Below, one piece after another: positions 1-9,908 of a stretch of 64,000 nt of DNA (position 1 is its first letter; the number at the start of each line of letters is the position of its first letter). Below the pieces are notes generated by a model. That model did not search any database and had not been told where the DNA came from. It was given only the letters and a program-made list of their open reading frames with translations. The position numbers and the translations under genes are program-made. The stretch lies in NCBI GenBank assembly GCA_016618085.1, contig JABLTG010000052.1, forward strand, positions 42,356 to 106,355. Reading direction: 5' to 3'. Source of the stretch: Neovahlkampfia damariscottae. Its lineage: Eukaryota; Heterolobosea; Selenaionea; Neovahlkampfiida; Neovahlkampfiidae.

Positions 1-1
1 T

Positions 2-898
2 CCGAATTCTAAGATCATTCTAGTTACAAGTGGTTCAAATTTATTAGAAAGATCAACAAAAAATGTTCAAAGTGCAGCTCATAAATTTTTGAAATCTTAT
101 AAAAATAGTGGTATCGTATTCAATAGATATGTCTCAAAGATTGTCGGAAATAGAATTTATCTCAAATTTAAATCAAGAACATCAACAAGCACAACAATTG
201 AAGAAACTTATATTGAATCTGAAGCTGTTATAGTTTGTGTTGGATTTCGTCCAAATACTTCTTTGTTTAGATCATTTATGTGCTGTTCATTGTCACCAAA
301 AGGATATGTCATTGTAAATCCATACTTCCAAGTGTTAAACAATCAAAATAATATGACGAAACTTGAATTGGCTGAACAAACAAAAAAACTCCTTGAAGAA
401 GATATGAATAATATGATTGATGAAATGGATTGCTTTTCATTGAACGATGATGATGATATTAGTGACTCGTCTGGTTTAGATTCTGATTTGAGCTCATCAA
501 CAGATGATATCAGTTCATTAATGGAACAAGAAACTTTACAAAATAATGATATCAATTCTTCGTCAATGAGAATGGAACCTGTTCATTTTTATATGAATAT
601 TTTTGCAATTGGTGATATTATTGAATTAGAAGAAGAAAAATTGGCGTATTACAGTCATCTACATGGAGATACAGTTGCAGCGAATATCATAAATCTAGAA
701 AGCTCATTAAGTTATGTTGAATTTCAAAAAAAATCCAAACCTTACAAATCAAATCCTAATTTTGTGTCCATTATTTCTGTTGGATCAAATGGAATTGTTG
801 TCAAGGGTAAAAAGATTTTACAAAAAGGAAAATTGGCAATTGTTGCCAAAAATTCATTAGAAAAATTAATGTTGACAAAAACTATTCCTTATTCATGA
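2..898 (+). CDS. AIFM2/FSP1-like NAD(P)H oxidoreductase, 5' end outside window
   Basis: The reading frame is open from the first bases, so the N-terminal FAD-binding part lies upstream of the window. What remains resembles the C-terminal half of apoptosis-inducing-factor-homologous flavoproteins (AIFM2/FSP1 type, pyridine nucleotide-disulfide oxidoreductase fold). It opens with an NAD-domain strand (IILVTSGSNLLE), continues with AVIVCVGFRPNT and has the FAD-contacting FAIGDI motif near the end. Family members reduce quinones at membranes using NAD(P)H. Unusual for the family is an acidic, Ser/Asp-rich insertion (about positions 380-560) between the GxRPN segment and the FAIGD motif. No introns are visible. 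The family call is fairly secure; the exact substrate is unknown. Confidence 0.62.
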   Translation, partial: PNSKIILVTSGSNLLERSTKNVQSAAHKFLKSYKNSGIVFNRYVSKIVGNRIYLKFKSRTSTSTTIEETYIESEAVIVCVGFRPNTSLFRSFMCCSLSPKGYVIVNPYFQVLNNQNNMTKLELAEQTKKLLEEDMNNMIDEMDCFSLNDDDDISDSSGLDSDLSSSTDDISSLMEQETLQNNDINSSSMRMEPVHFYMNIFAIGDIIELEEEKLAYYSHLHGDTVAANIINLESSLSYVEFQKKSKPYKSNPNFVSIISVGSNGIVVKGKKILQKGKLAIVAKNSLEKLMLTKTIPYS

Positions 899-1045
899 AT
901 TAGAGTTATAAATGTTTCTTTATTTTTCTGCATAGAGACCAATAATTTTTTTTTTCCTAAAACGTCACCACGGAAAAATTATTGAAAAAAAACAATCCGT
1001 TAAAAGGAATAAGTAATTTTTTACAAATCTTTATTATAAATTAAT

Positions 1046-1447
1046 TTAAGTTTTTTCATTGTCAATTGACTCCATAAGAGTTTGGAATGAAGGTAATGTC
1101 CTGGATTCTGTTTTTTCTACTTTTTTTTTTTTTTTTTTAGGTGTGTTTGTATTCTCTTTTGTTACAACAAAGCTTCCAAGAACTTGAAAAGGATCATCAA
1201 TTTTTCTCTCTTTGATGTTGTGCTTCTTCAGCCCGTGATAAGGCCATCGTTTAAGATCAACTTCTCTACATAATTTTTTTAAGTCACTCATACTCATTCC
1301 AAGAGATGCAGCTGCTTCATACAGTGGTTTATCAAAGTACCTGGACATGAGCTTCAAAGTTTTCTCTTTTTTATTCACTTCAGTTGAGTCGTCCATTTCG
1401 AAGCCAATAAGCCAATCGTAAAATGATGGTCGTTTTTGTACTCTCAA
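1046..1447 (-). CDS. RWP-RK domain protein, short
   Basis: Encodes up to 133 residues. The centre matches the RWP-RK DNA-binding motif of plant NIN-like/RKD regulators, with a helix (PLYEAAASLGMSMSDLKKLC) followed by REVDLKRWPYH. Here RWPYH replaces the canonical RWPYR, and GLKK follows. The C-terminus has a basic run of lysines (a possible nuclear signal). The frame stays open upstream of the first ATG, which lies at position 1396. Translation may therefore begin there, after RPSFYDWLIGF, or a small upstream exon may exist; no ATG occurs on this strand between 1396 and the next gene. RWP-RK proteins are sequence-specific transcription factors in plants, algae and some amoebae. The domain call is good; the start is uncertain. 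Confidence 0.6.
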   Translation of the reverse strand: MRVQKRPSFYDWLIGFEMDDSTEVNKKEKTLKLMSRYFDKPLYEAAASLGMSMSDLKKLCREVDLKRWPYHGLKKHNIKERKIDDPFQVLGSFVVTKENTNTPKKKKKKVEKTESRTLPSFQTLMESIDNEKT

Positions 1448-1505
1448 ATATATAAAAGCGGCAGTGCTTAATCAAAATTTTAATTGGTTTTTAAACTTTC
1501 CTAAT

Positions 1506-4122
1506 TTATATGTTCGTGTGAGCGGTAGCATTGTGGATTTGAATTAATTTTTCTACCATATATTTTTTCTTTCCAGGTTTTACTCCAAATTTTGACAAAT
1601 GTTTTTTCAAATCCTCAATTGACATAGATTCAAAGTCAGGCATTGCTTGAGGTTCTTTTGATTTTTTTGATTTTTTTTGCCTTTTTTTCTTTGGTTGATT
1701 TTCTGGTTGTGATTGAGTTTGTGAGTAACATGGTTCTTCAGTGTTTTGAGATAGAGTCTGTGAAGGAATTTGAGTCATTAAATTCTGTGAAAAAGATTGA
1801 GTTTCTTCTAAAACAGGTGTAGCTAAAAGTTCTGTCTCCAAATTTGTTGATGTCCTAATTTGTTCACTTGATTCTATTGGAGTGATATCCAAAGAAACTT
1901 GTGGAGAAATTGAAAAAATTGAAGACAAATGATAATCTAAAAGCATAGATCTTGGGTAATCCTTTTCTATCTTTTCTTTTTCTTTTGAAATCTAAAAGAT
2001 AAATATAAAATTTCCTTTACCTCAAGTGTCAAATTTTCATACAATTTTTTGACATTTTCTTTAAAATTTTGTACAAGAGATGAACATTTTGAGTCATATT
2101 TATCTTGTAAAATTACATCTTCATCAATATTTGTATCAGAATTTTCCAATACTTTCTCAATTGTTGTTTCAACTTCTTCTTCAGGAGTGAAAAAATAATC
2201 GTCTTCTGGAACATCATTGTTTAACTCTTCACTAAAAGTTGATTTTTTGGTGTTGATTTCTTCATCAGAATCATCTTCAATTGTGATAGAACAAACACTT
2301 TTTTGAGACAAAATTTGTTCTTCTTCTTTTGATTCCAAGTTCAATTCTTGACTTAAACACACATCATCTGATTTTTCTACAGCAGAATCATTGATACTGC
2401 AAATACTCAAATTGACTAAATTTGTTTCAACAATTTCTTTTGGTTGAGCATTTTCTTCATGCAATTTTGGAGTTTCTTTCATATTTACATCTTCTTTCAA
2501 ATCAGTTTCGGAGTCATCTTGATTGCTTGTTTCATTTTCTTTCTTGTTTTCAGGTGAAAAACTGACACATAAATCATCACTTGAGTGATCTGACTGGGTA
2601 TTTGTTTCAATTTTCTGTGAGGTTGATGAGTAAAGATCAAAATCAAGTATTGAATCACTTAAAGATTTTGGAGCTTTTTGAATTGTGGAATTTCGAGTTA
2701 TGACAGTATCGATTGTTTCATGGTCACTTGTTTCATCCAAATCATGGGAATTTAAAATAGTTTTATATTTTGGAGGAGATTCTTCCTTTTCATCAAGATT
2801 CCGTTTTTTATTTTCTTTTGAAATTGTATTCCCAGAAACAACATCTTCATTTGACTTTTCTGTAAATTTGCTCGTTGACAATCCCCATAGCCTCGGTTTT
2901 GAGTTAAAAAGACTTTCACCCAATGGTTGAGTTAAAGATTCATCGTGAATATTCGAATGATAATCTAAATCTTTTAACAATAAATTTGCAACTTCTTCAT
3001 TTGATTTTCTATTTTGTATTTGAAGCAAAGGCGTATTTGAGTCTAATTCCTCTTGAAAAACTTTAACTTTTTTAGTTTTTTTTGGTGTTTCAATTTCTTC
3101 AACAAGTTCTGTAGGTTTTGGAGGAGGTGCAACTATTTTAATGTTTTTTTTGACTCTTGCATTTTTATTATAACTTGGAATGTATTTTGGTTTTGAATTT
3201 ATATTTTCTTTTAATTCTTTTGCAGCTAATAAAAATCTCTTCACATGACCTGGTTTAGTTACATTCACACAAATTAAATCATCTTTTTCCAACTTTTCAA
3301 ATTTTGTTAAAAGAAATAAAGCAAACTTCACAACAAACTTCCAGTGAGTCATACCCATTTTCTATGAAGGATTCAATATAACTTTCCATTTTCAATGAAA
3401 CTAACCACTCTTTGACAGTTCTGGGAATTAAATCAACTCGGACATTTTTAGATTTTGCATCATATTTGAATTGGTCAAAAATATCATTGGAGTCATTGAT
3501 CTCTTCTTTTTTTGTTTTTTTCTTTGGTTTTTTGTACAGTGCCAATAGTTCAACCACTTCTTTTGGTTTTAATTTTTTAATTTTTGCGCAAAGTTTTAAA
3601 TGTGATGTTTTGGCTTTTTGTTGTAAAGTTGAGATGTTTTTTTGACAAATAAGACATTCATCTGTGTTAAATATAGGTTCTTCTTCTTGTGATTTTTTTT
3701 CATTTTCTCTGCATCTGTTTAAATGTTGCTCTTGTCTTTTTGTGTTGTACAGAGTTAAATCTTTATCACAAAATGGACATTTTGTTTTTTGAGATTCTTC
3801 ATCTGAATTATAACTAGCATATTTTCTGGCAGCTTCTTCATCCAAGCATGCATTTACGTGACTTTCAATTTGCTAATTTTTTGTTTAGTTATTTTTTTGT
3901 TTTTACTTTTGAAGTGTAATTTTGAAATGATATTTGACAAACAAAACAACACTCAAAATTTGAACCATATGACTTTATTTCTTGAGGAGAATTTTCTGTA
4001 ATTTTTTTTTTAATTCTTTTTGTTGAATGTCTAGTTATTTCTTCAGAATCTGTATCAGTATCTGAGTTGTCATAATGTTGTGAACCTTGAAATTTTTTTG
4101 GTTCTTGTTTGATGGATAACAT
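1506..4122 (-). CDS. UBZ4 x3 - SAM - SAP scaffold, SLX4-like
   Basis: Four exons joined by about 30-nt GT-AG introns near 3890, 3325 and 2000. The N-terminus carries three Rad18-type ubiquitin-binding zinc fingers: CCFVC...HVNACLDE (split by intron 1), CPFC...HLNRC and CLIC...HLKLC. Next is a SAM domain (VKEWLVSLKMESYIESF ... LEKDDL ... KPGHVKRFLLAAKEL), itself split by an intron. A long acidic Ser/Asp/Glu-rich region follows, and a SAP DNA-binding motif (MSIEDLKKHLSKFGVKPG) lies near the stop. Tandem UBZ4 plus C-terminal SAP is the pattern of SLX4, the scaffold for structure-specific nucleases in crosslink repair. The SAM domain instead of BTB, and no recognisable C-terminal SLX1-binding domain after SAP, make this an SLX4-like assignment, not a proven orthologue. 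Confidence 0.6.
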
Positions 4123-4170
4123 CTGATGTCTGTTTCACACCTCTTCGTCACTTTCTGAGAATTTCAAATG

Positions 4171-4175
4171 ATTGG
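4171..4175 (+). promoter_or_regulatory. CCAAT-type element before SLX4-like gene
   Basis: ATTGG read on the plus strand (CCAAT in the gene's direction), about 48 nt upstream of the ATG at 4122. One instance of the recurrent start-proximal element described in the findings. Confidence 0.5.
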
Positions 4176-4262
4176 TCAGAATTTCCCGCTTTACAACTTT
4201 TAAAAGAAAATAAAAGTCTCAACAATGATATTAGAATTTGAAATGAATTAAAAATTTAATTT

Positions 4263-5239
4263 TTATTTCTTTAAATTTAAATTTTCCACAAAACTGAAGT
4301 AATTATACAACGGACCGTATTCCATATCATACCAAAAATTCACGGCGATCATCTCTCCATTTTCATCAACTGATTGTTCTACTTGATGAAACCATAAACT
4401 TGGAAGATATAGCATATCACCTGGTTCCAAAGTAACACAATAAGGAGTTGCAAGCTTGAAATTTGGAAACTTTTCAAAATCTGGATTTTTTGGATCAACT
4501 GAAATCCAAGGTACTTCTGATTCTTCATCCATAACTTTCACATCAAATTCTTCATCTTCATTCATTTCATATTGAGCTTGTGGATAAAATTTCTGATACA
4601 AATATGGTAAGTTTGTGGGTGGATAAAGAGTAAAATGCTTTTTTCCTTTAATGACAGTATAAATATTTTCATAATGATCTTTATGTACTGAAGTAATACT
4701 TCTTTTTTCACCAATCCATATGTTAATTGCATCAGGTTCATTTTGAAAAACTTCATTTGCCCATGACGGAATCTTGATGTCATTCCAAATATTTTGAAAT
4801 GAATTTGATCGAAAATTATCATTTTGATGTTGAAGATAATAAACATTTTTTGTCTTTTTTAAAAGTTTTTCCTCCACAAATTTTCCAAAATCCATTTCTA
4901 ATTTTTTTGGTTGTGTGAAATAAAATTTTTTTTTGTGCTCAACCAAAGCATCAGCGTTGCCAAATGGAGTCACATCAACGATAACTTTTTGGTTCAGTTT
5001 TTTTTTTAGGTATTCATAATTCCATTGTTTTAATGCTTTCCAATTTTTTGCACCATTTTTGATGATACATGGTTTATTTTGTGAAACAAATTCTTGGTGG
5101 AATTTCAAATTCGAAATTGGAGTTTCAATTATTTTGATACATTCTCCATAATATTCTAACTTTATTAAAAGTAATGCTGCTTCAAACCTTGAGTTAATGA
5201 ATTCAAATTGCTACATGCCTTCTCTGTCTCATTTTGCAT
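4263..5239 (-). CDS. JMJD7: JMJD7-like JmjC lysyl hydroxylase
   Basis: A JmjC-only 2-oxoglutarate/Fe(II) oxygenase. The start is set at the ATG at 5239: a 17-residue first exon ends at ...LTQ and a 32-nt intron (GTTTGAAG...GTTAG) joins it to EYYGECIKIIETPISNLKF, restoring the JMJD7-type N-terminus. The iron-binding HxD is SVHKDHYENIY and the distal His is in LPSLWFHQVEQS. The surrounding text (GKKHFTLYPP, LEPGDMLYLP) is typical. Human JMJD7 hydroxylates a lysine in DRG1/2 translation-factor GTPases; the same role here is inferred from the family. Length (about 300 aa) suits the family. It is divergent to the mitochondrial ribosomal gene at 5406. Confidence 0.82.
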
Positions 5240-5253
5240 GTTTTTTGGTTTAT

Positions 5254-5265
5254 CCAATCAATTGG
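5254..5265 (+). promoter_or_regulatory. Paired CCAAT/ATTGG element, JMJD7-bL33m divergent promoter
   Basis: CCAATCAATTGG, two CCAAT boxes back to back, 14 nt upstream of the JMJD7 ATG. A separate CCAAT at 5360-5364 lies 41 nt before the bL33m ATG. The 166-nt divergent spacer therefore carries elements facing both genes. Confidence 0.5.
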
Positions 5266-5405
5266 TTCAAAATTGAGAATTTTTTTTTTTTGAACAATTC
5301 AAAACAAGGTACTTTCCAGTATTCTCAGTTTTTGATAAATCATGCTCTTTTTTTTTTGACCAATGAAATCCTTTTTATTTGCTTCAAAAAAAACCTTTGT
5401 AACGA

Positions 5406-5582
5406 ATGGCGAAGAAAAAATCTAAAACAATTTTGATAAAACTGTTAAGTACAGCAGGAACAGGTTTCTTTTATACAACACAAAAAAATACAGTTACTTT
5501 ACCACATAAATTAGTTTTATCCAAATATGATCCAGTTGTGAAAAGACACGTACTTTTTTCAGAAACAAAAATAAAAAAATAA
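5406..5582 (+). CDS. MRPL33: Mitochondrial ribosomal protein bL33m
   Basis: A 58-residue intronless gene, easily missed because it is so short. It starts [20 protein letters not shown] and continues with the bL33 core ([28 protein letters not shown]). bL33 is a small basic protein of the bacterial/mitochondrial large ribosomal subunit. The whole length matches mitochondrial L33 proteins, so start and stop are secure. There is no cleavable targeting extension beyond the basic N-terminus, as in other eukaryotes. Only about 20 nt separate its stop from the stop of the convergent gene at 5602. Confidence 0.88.
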   Translation: MAKKKSKTILIKLLSTAGTGFFYTTQKNTVTLPHKLVLSKYDPVVKRHVLFSETKIKK

Positions 5583-5601
5583 CCTATAAAAAAATAAAAA
5601 T

Positions 5602-6360
5602 TTATTGAAGTTCATCAAAGTTGAAATTGGACTCAAAGTCATTCACTGAAAATAAAAAATTAAAAATGTTTAAAAAACAAACTATCAAAAAGAAGTCCTG
5701 AATCATATGTCGTAGCATCGTCTAATTTTGTGTTTACAAGAAAATCAGTATCCAATTCTTCATTTTCAAAATATTCTTCGTTGAAAAAATCAGTTGTGAA
5801 TTGACTGTACAGTGGTTGTTCATTTTGCTGTTTTTGTATTGTTTGTTGAGCTTGAAGACTTTTTTTTAATGAATTCACTGCTAAATATAAAAAAAAAATT
5901 GAATTTTATCTTACGCTGTTTTTGATAACTCACTGCATGCTGACTCACCAAAAAATTGAATTCTGTTATTTGCTCTCGTACTTTCAGGCGTATTCCGTAT
6001 GCTTTGAAGAAATCAGGATTTTGTTCTTCAAGTTTATTCCAAACTGTAACGGTTAAAAATTTTGTTTTCTTTTACCCAACGTTATAAAGTTTGGTTCAAT
6101 ATTTTGATAAATATGAAGTGCGGTTATAGCTTCTTCTTGTGTCATATACAAACGTAAACATCTTTCTATTAGATTTTGAACCTTGAATTTTTTATAAATT
6201 TTTTTTTTTTTTAAACCATTTTTATTTCGTTAGGTGTGAACTTCTTCTTTTGAGAAAGTTCGTTTAATTGCGGTGTATTTGGAGCTGGACTTGTTGAACT
6301 GGTAGAATTGGAAGAAGGGTTGATTTTTATCCTTTGATTCTTCTGGTTCTGGTTTTGCAT
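5602..6360 (-). CDS. A_thal_3526-domain protein (plant-type uncharacterized family)
   Basis: Five exons with 32-37-nt introns. The start at 6360 gives a Gln/Asn/Ser/Thr-rich N-terminus (MQNQNQKNQRIKIN...), then KKKFTPNEIKMVQNLIERCL, then RLYMTQEEAITAL, PNFITLVWNKLEEQNPDFF and KAYGIRLKVREQITEFN. This matches the roughly 55-residue A_thal_3526 (TIGR01589) domain, best known from plant proteins of unknown function. The C-terminus is Gln-rich, then acidic. A longer reading frame starting near 6437 is in a different frame over the N-terminal part and was not used, because only the frame starting at 6360 runs into the conserved domain. Function unknown. Confidence 0.7.
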
Positions 6361-6384
6361 TTTTCTTCACCAAGTGACTGTGTG

Positions 6385-6389
6385 ATTGG
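6385..6389 (+). promoter_or_regulatory. CCAAT-type element before A_thal_3526 gene
   Basis: TGATTGGCTG on the plus strand, 25 nt upstream of the ATG at 6360. Its position supports that start over the longer out-of-frame alternative. Confidence 0.45.
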
Positions 6390-6548
6390 CTGATGGACAA
6401 AAGAGGATAAAACATATTCTTATTTTGAAACATACTCAAAGAAGGATAAAGAAATGCTCAGAAGCAGAAAAATATTTCTGCAGACCAAATGTGAACAAAA
6501 TTACATTTCCATCATAAGGAATTTTGTATATCCAAATTATTCATTTAT

Positions 6549-9548
6549 TCACAAAAATTCTGACAACTTTTTGGCACATTCTTCTTCTGACATTTGCTCA
6601 AAAGGTATACGACAGAATTGGATCAACTTTTCTTGAGCAATTTTTTCTTTTGCGATCTCTTCTTTTGTTTTGAATTTTTTTTGTGGCATTTCATCTTCTT
6701 CTTCTTCTTCATCATCAGAGTATTCCAATTCTAGTGCTCTTTTTTTTGCTAATTTAACCACACTTTCAGGAAATTTGCAAATTTTAGCAACATTTATGCC
6801 AAAAGATCTTTTTTCATCACCTTCTTCGACTTTGTACAACATGGTGAGTCTATCTTCTGTTTCTTGAACACAGACATGCTTATTTCCAATTGAATTATCA
6901 TCTTCTTCCAATTTTGCTATTTCATGGAAATGTGTTGCAAACAATCCAAAACATTTTTTGTTTGTTGCCAATTCATCTGCGATTTCAATTGCAAGTCCAA
7001 ACCCATCATAAGTTGAAGTACCTCTTCCTAATTCATCAACAATCACAAAAGAATGTTCAGTTGCGTTTTGAAGTATTGATGCTGTTTCATGCATTTCCAG
7101 ATAAAAAGTTGACATTCCTCTCATTTGACTATCATTAGCTCCAATTCTGGATAAAATACCATCTCTGACACTAACAATTGCCTTTTCACAAGGTACAAAA
7201 CATCCTATTTGAGCTAATAAAATGTTAACACCAATTTGACGAATGTAACTACAAAAATTACAAAAAATAAACATTTACGTTGATTTTCCACCCATGTTTG
7301 GACTAAGAGATAATTAATAAAAATATTGGAATACCCTGTGATAATATAAAACGTTTTCTTTTTTCTGTCCATTTCTATGTCATTTGGAATGAATGAAATT
7401 CCCTCTTGAAGTTCTAAACAAGGATGACGACTTTCTTTCAACATAATATAATCACATGATGCTTCTCTAATTTCTGGTCTCGTATAAGGTATTGTTGCAG
7501 CCATGGATGCAACAGCGAAACTAAAATTTAATGATTTTTGGAATTTTATACCTTGATAATATATCCATTTCCACAATAGCTTCAGATACTTCTGTGAGTG
7601 GAGTCAAATATGTGCAGACTACTTTGTTAAATTTTTCAACAATTGCACTTTGTTGAGCTTCATAAGCTTCTCTGAGATCTGTAAAATTTTCTACATACTT
7701 TTGCAAAGCAGGATGTGTGAATTCTTGTTTTTTAGCTTTTTTTGATCCCACTCTCTCAGCTCCTATTTTTTCTAATTTTTTCAAATCTTTTTCGGCAATG
7801 AAAAATTTAATTTTTCCTCCTTCATCTTCTCTAACAACATCACAATCCATGTTTTTTACCATATCATCTTGAAGATGTTCGATGTTTCTGTATAATTCTT
7901 TCATCTCAGCATCTAAGCTTTGAAGTTTTTCATCAAAACGTGTTTGTATCATGTAAATCTTGTCTGCAACTTTTTCAAAGTCAACCACCTGCCTGATGAC
8001 TCCAACCAATGCAGCAAGGTTTTCACCATGTTCTGCGAATTGAAATTTATTGAGCAATACATCCTCATTCTTTCCTCCATATTGTAGTACTGCTTCTTCA
8101 AAATCTGGTAATGTAGCACAAAAATCATGAATTTGGACAAAATCTGTAATCTTTCCTTTCAATTTATGAACTCGATTGAAAATTATATCTAAATCTGGAA
8201 CATTTCTCAACAATTCTCTGATAGATTCAGTGAACATTTGATCTTCTGTGAACGATTCAACAATGTCCAATCTTTCATCTAAAATTTAGTGAATTCAAAT
8301 AGTGGTATTTACTAATTCTATCTACATCCATGAGCGGTTGTCTTATCCAAGTTTCTAATCTTCTTGAAGCTATTTTAGATTTGCATGAATCCAAAAGTCC
8401 GCATAAACTGTGACTCTTTGGTTGATTTGGTAATTTTGGAATATTTAATGCAGTGAGTGTTGCTTGATCCAACTTCATATATTCATTCAATTTCAATAGT
8501 TGTAATTCCTTTGAAAACGAATTTCAATAAATTTGATCTTACAAAATAACCATAATTATCTTCATCAGCCAATAGACCTAAATGATGTATTGCACAATAA
8601 ACTGCGGCTGCACCAAATTTTTTCTCATAAATAAGTTGGACATTTTTTTCACCTGTGAGAGTATGCATGTTAATCACCAAGTCTTCTTCAGCATGTTCAT
8701 AATCCTCTATAATAATTTAATTAATAAACATTTGAACTACTCTTTTTCTTATCTGTTATTAATAAGTCACATTCAATTGCGATGTCTTTCATTTTTTTGT
8801 CAACATGATCATCAACTTTGGATGACTTAAAAGCAAAAAGAATTTCTTTGGCTGAACTTTGTGCGATTGTTCTTTGAGTGACCGAAAAAAGTTGATCATC
8901 TGTATATTCATTGATATAAATGATTCTTTTATCAGAATTGATGATACAAATTCCAATTGTCTGAATAAATTTTAGAACGTATGTTAGATTTATTTTACAT
9001 GTTGTTTATTGACTAATTTGTAATAAATTGAGGCTACAGTTGAAGAGGAATTTACACCATCAAAATCATCACCGATTATATCATCAAAATCACTGTGATT
9101 TCCAGGAGTACCTGTTCTTGTTTTCTGAGAATTTAATTTTTTTTTAAAGTTTTTTTTACTTCATATTTTCCATTAATCCATTCATAATAATTTACTTTTT
9201 TGTTCATAAAATTGAATATATGTGACAATAAAGATACTAACTTGTTGGAAGTAAATTTTAAACATGTCAATCCGCTTCAAAAATTAGGAAAGTCATTTTT
9301 TTACGTTGATATAGTTTCAAGACCACCATCATATCTTTCAATTTCTTCAGCTATATACTTTGCATCATTTTCAAAAGTGACATAATAATCTTCATGCTAC
9401 ATTTTAGAGAGAAAAATAATATACTTTATATTTAAAGAAATGAAGAGTGTTTTCGGGTTTCTGGAATTTTTTAATTCCAATATCAACTTACTTTGTTCAT
9501 TAGCTCTTTGTAGAAGCGAGTAAACTTCTCATCGAATTCCTTTGCCAT
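6549..9548 (-). CDS. MSH2: DNA mismatch repair protein MSH2
   Basis: A multi-exon MutS homologue. It starts at MAKEFDEKFTRFYKEL. The connector/lever region contains YMKLDQATLTALNI, SLCGLLDSCKSKIASRRLE, WIRQPLMDVDRI and ERLDIVESF, which are diagnostic of MSH2 among MutS paralogues. The C-terminal ATPase has GPNMGGKST (Walker A, encoded on a 24-nt exon at 7279-7302), SFVIVDELGRGTST (Walker B) and ATHFHEIAKLEE. MSH2 pairs with MSH6 or MSH3 to bind mismatches in the nucleus. The C-terminal extension is acidic/Lys-rich (DDEEEEEDE...) and the helix-turn-helix tail (IPFEQMSEEECAKKLSEF) is intact. Length is close to the usual 900-940 residues. Confidence 0.88.
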
Positions 9549-9908
9549 GTTCACTTTTTCAAACGAAAAAAAGAAAAATAGTTTGATTGGCTGTTTGAAC
9601 TGGAGGATGGAATTTTCAAAGAAACAATTGATCACTTCGGTCTGTGAATTTCTTGAAATGAAGAACAAAAAGATACATTTACTGTTGCATCAGATAGTTT
9701 AAAAGCATCCAAATATTATGATGAAACTTCAAAACCTTCAACAAGTCTTTTAGAAATTTTTGAAGCAGGTGTGAAAGCACTCAGAATTTGATCAAGTACA
9801 ACAATAAATGTTTTTTCAAATCTAAAAATAAAACTCTTCATAAAACAACCAATCAATTTTCTTTTCAAATTCTCAACTGAAAGCAAACCAAAACCCAAAA
9901 GTGAAAGA
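9549..9908. other. Intergenic spacer, no convincing gene
   Basis: 360 nt between the divergent MSH2 and F-box/GTPase genes. It holds an ATTGG at 9586-9590 (38 nt from the MSH2 ATG) and a CCAAT at 9849-9853 (56 nt before the F-box ATG). A plus-strand stretch of about 40 codons (around 9665-9780) and an antisense frame over the same bases are open, but neither has an ATG in frame or a recognisable family, so no gene is called. Confidence 0.4.

Noticed and set aside
6230-6439. Longer frame starting MSMFQNKNMFYPL before the A_thal_3526 gene
   Set aside because: It is out of frame with the conserved domain and ends at a stop; the frame from the ATG at 6360 leads directly into the domain.
9716-9898. 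Antisense frame near the F-box/GTPase promoter
   Set aside because: Starts without an ATG, lies in the promoter spacer of two divergent genes and matches no family.
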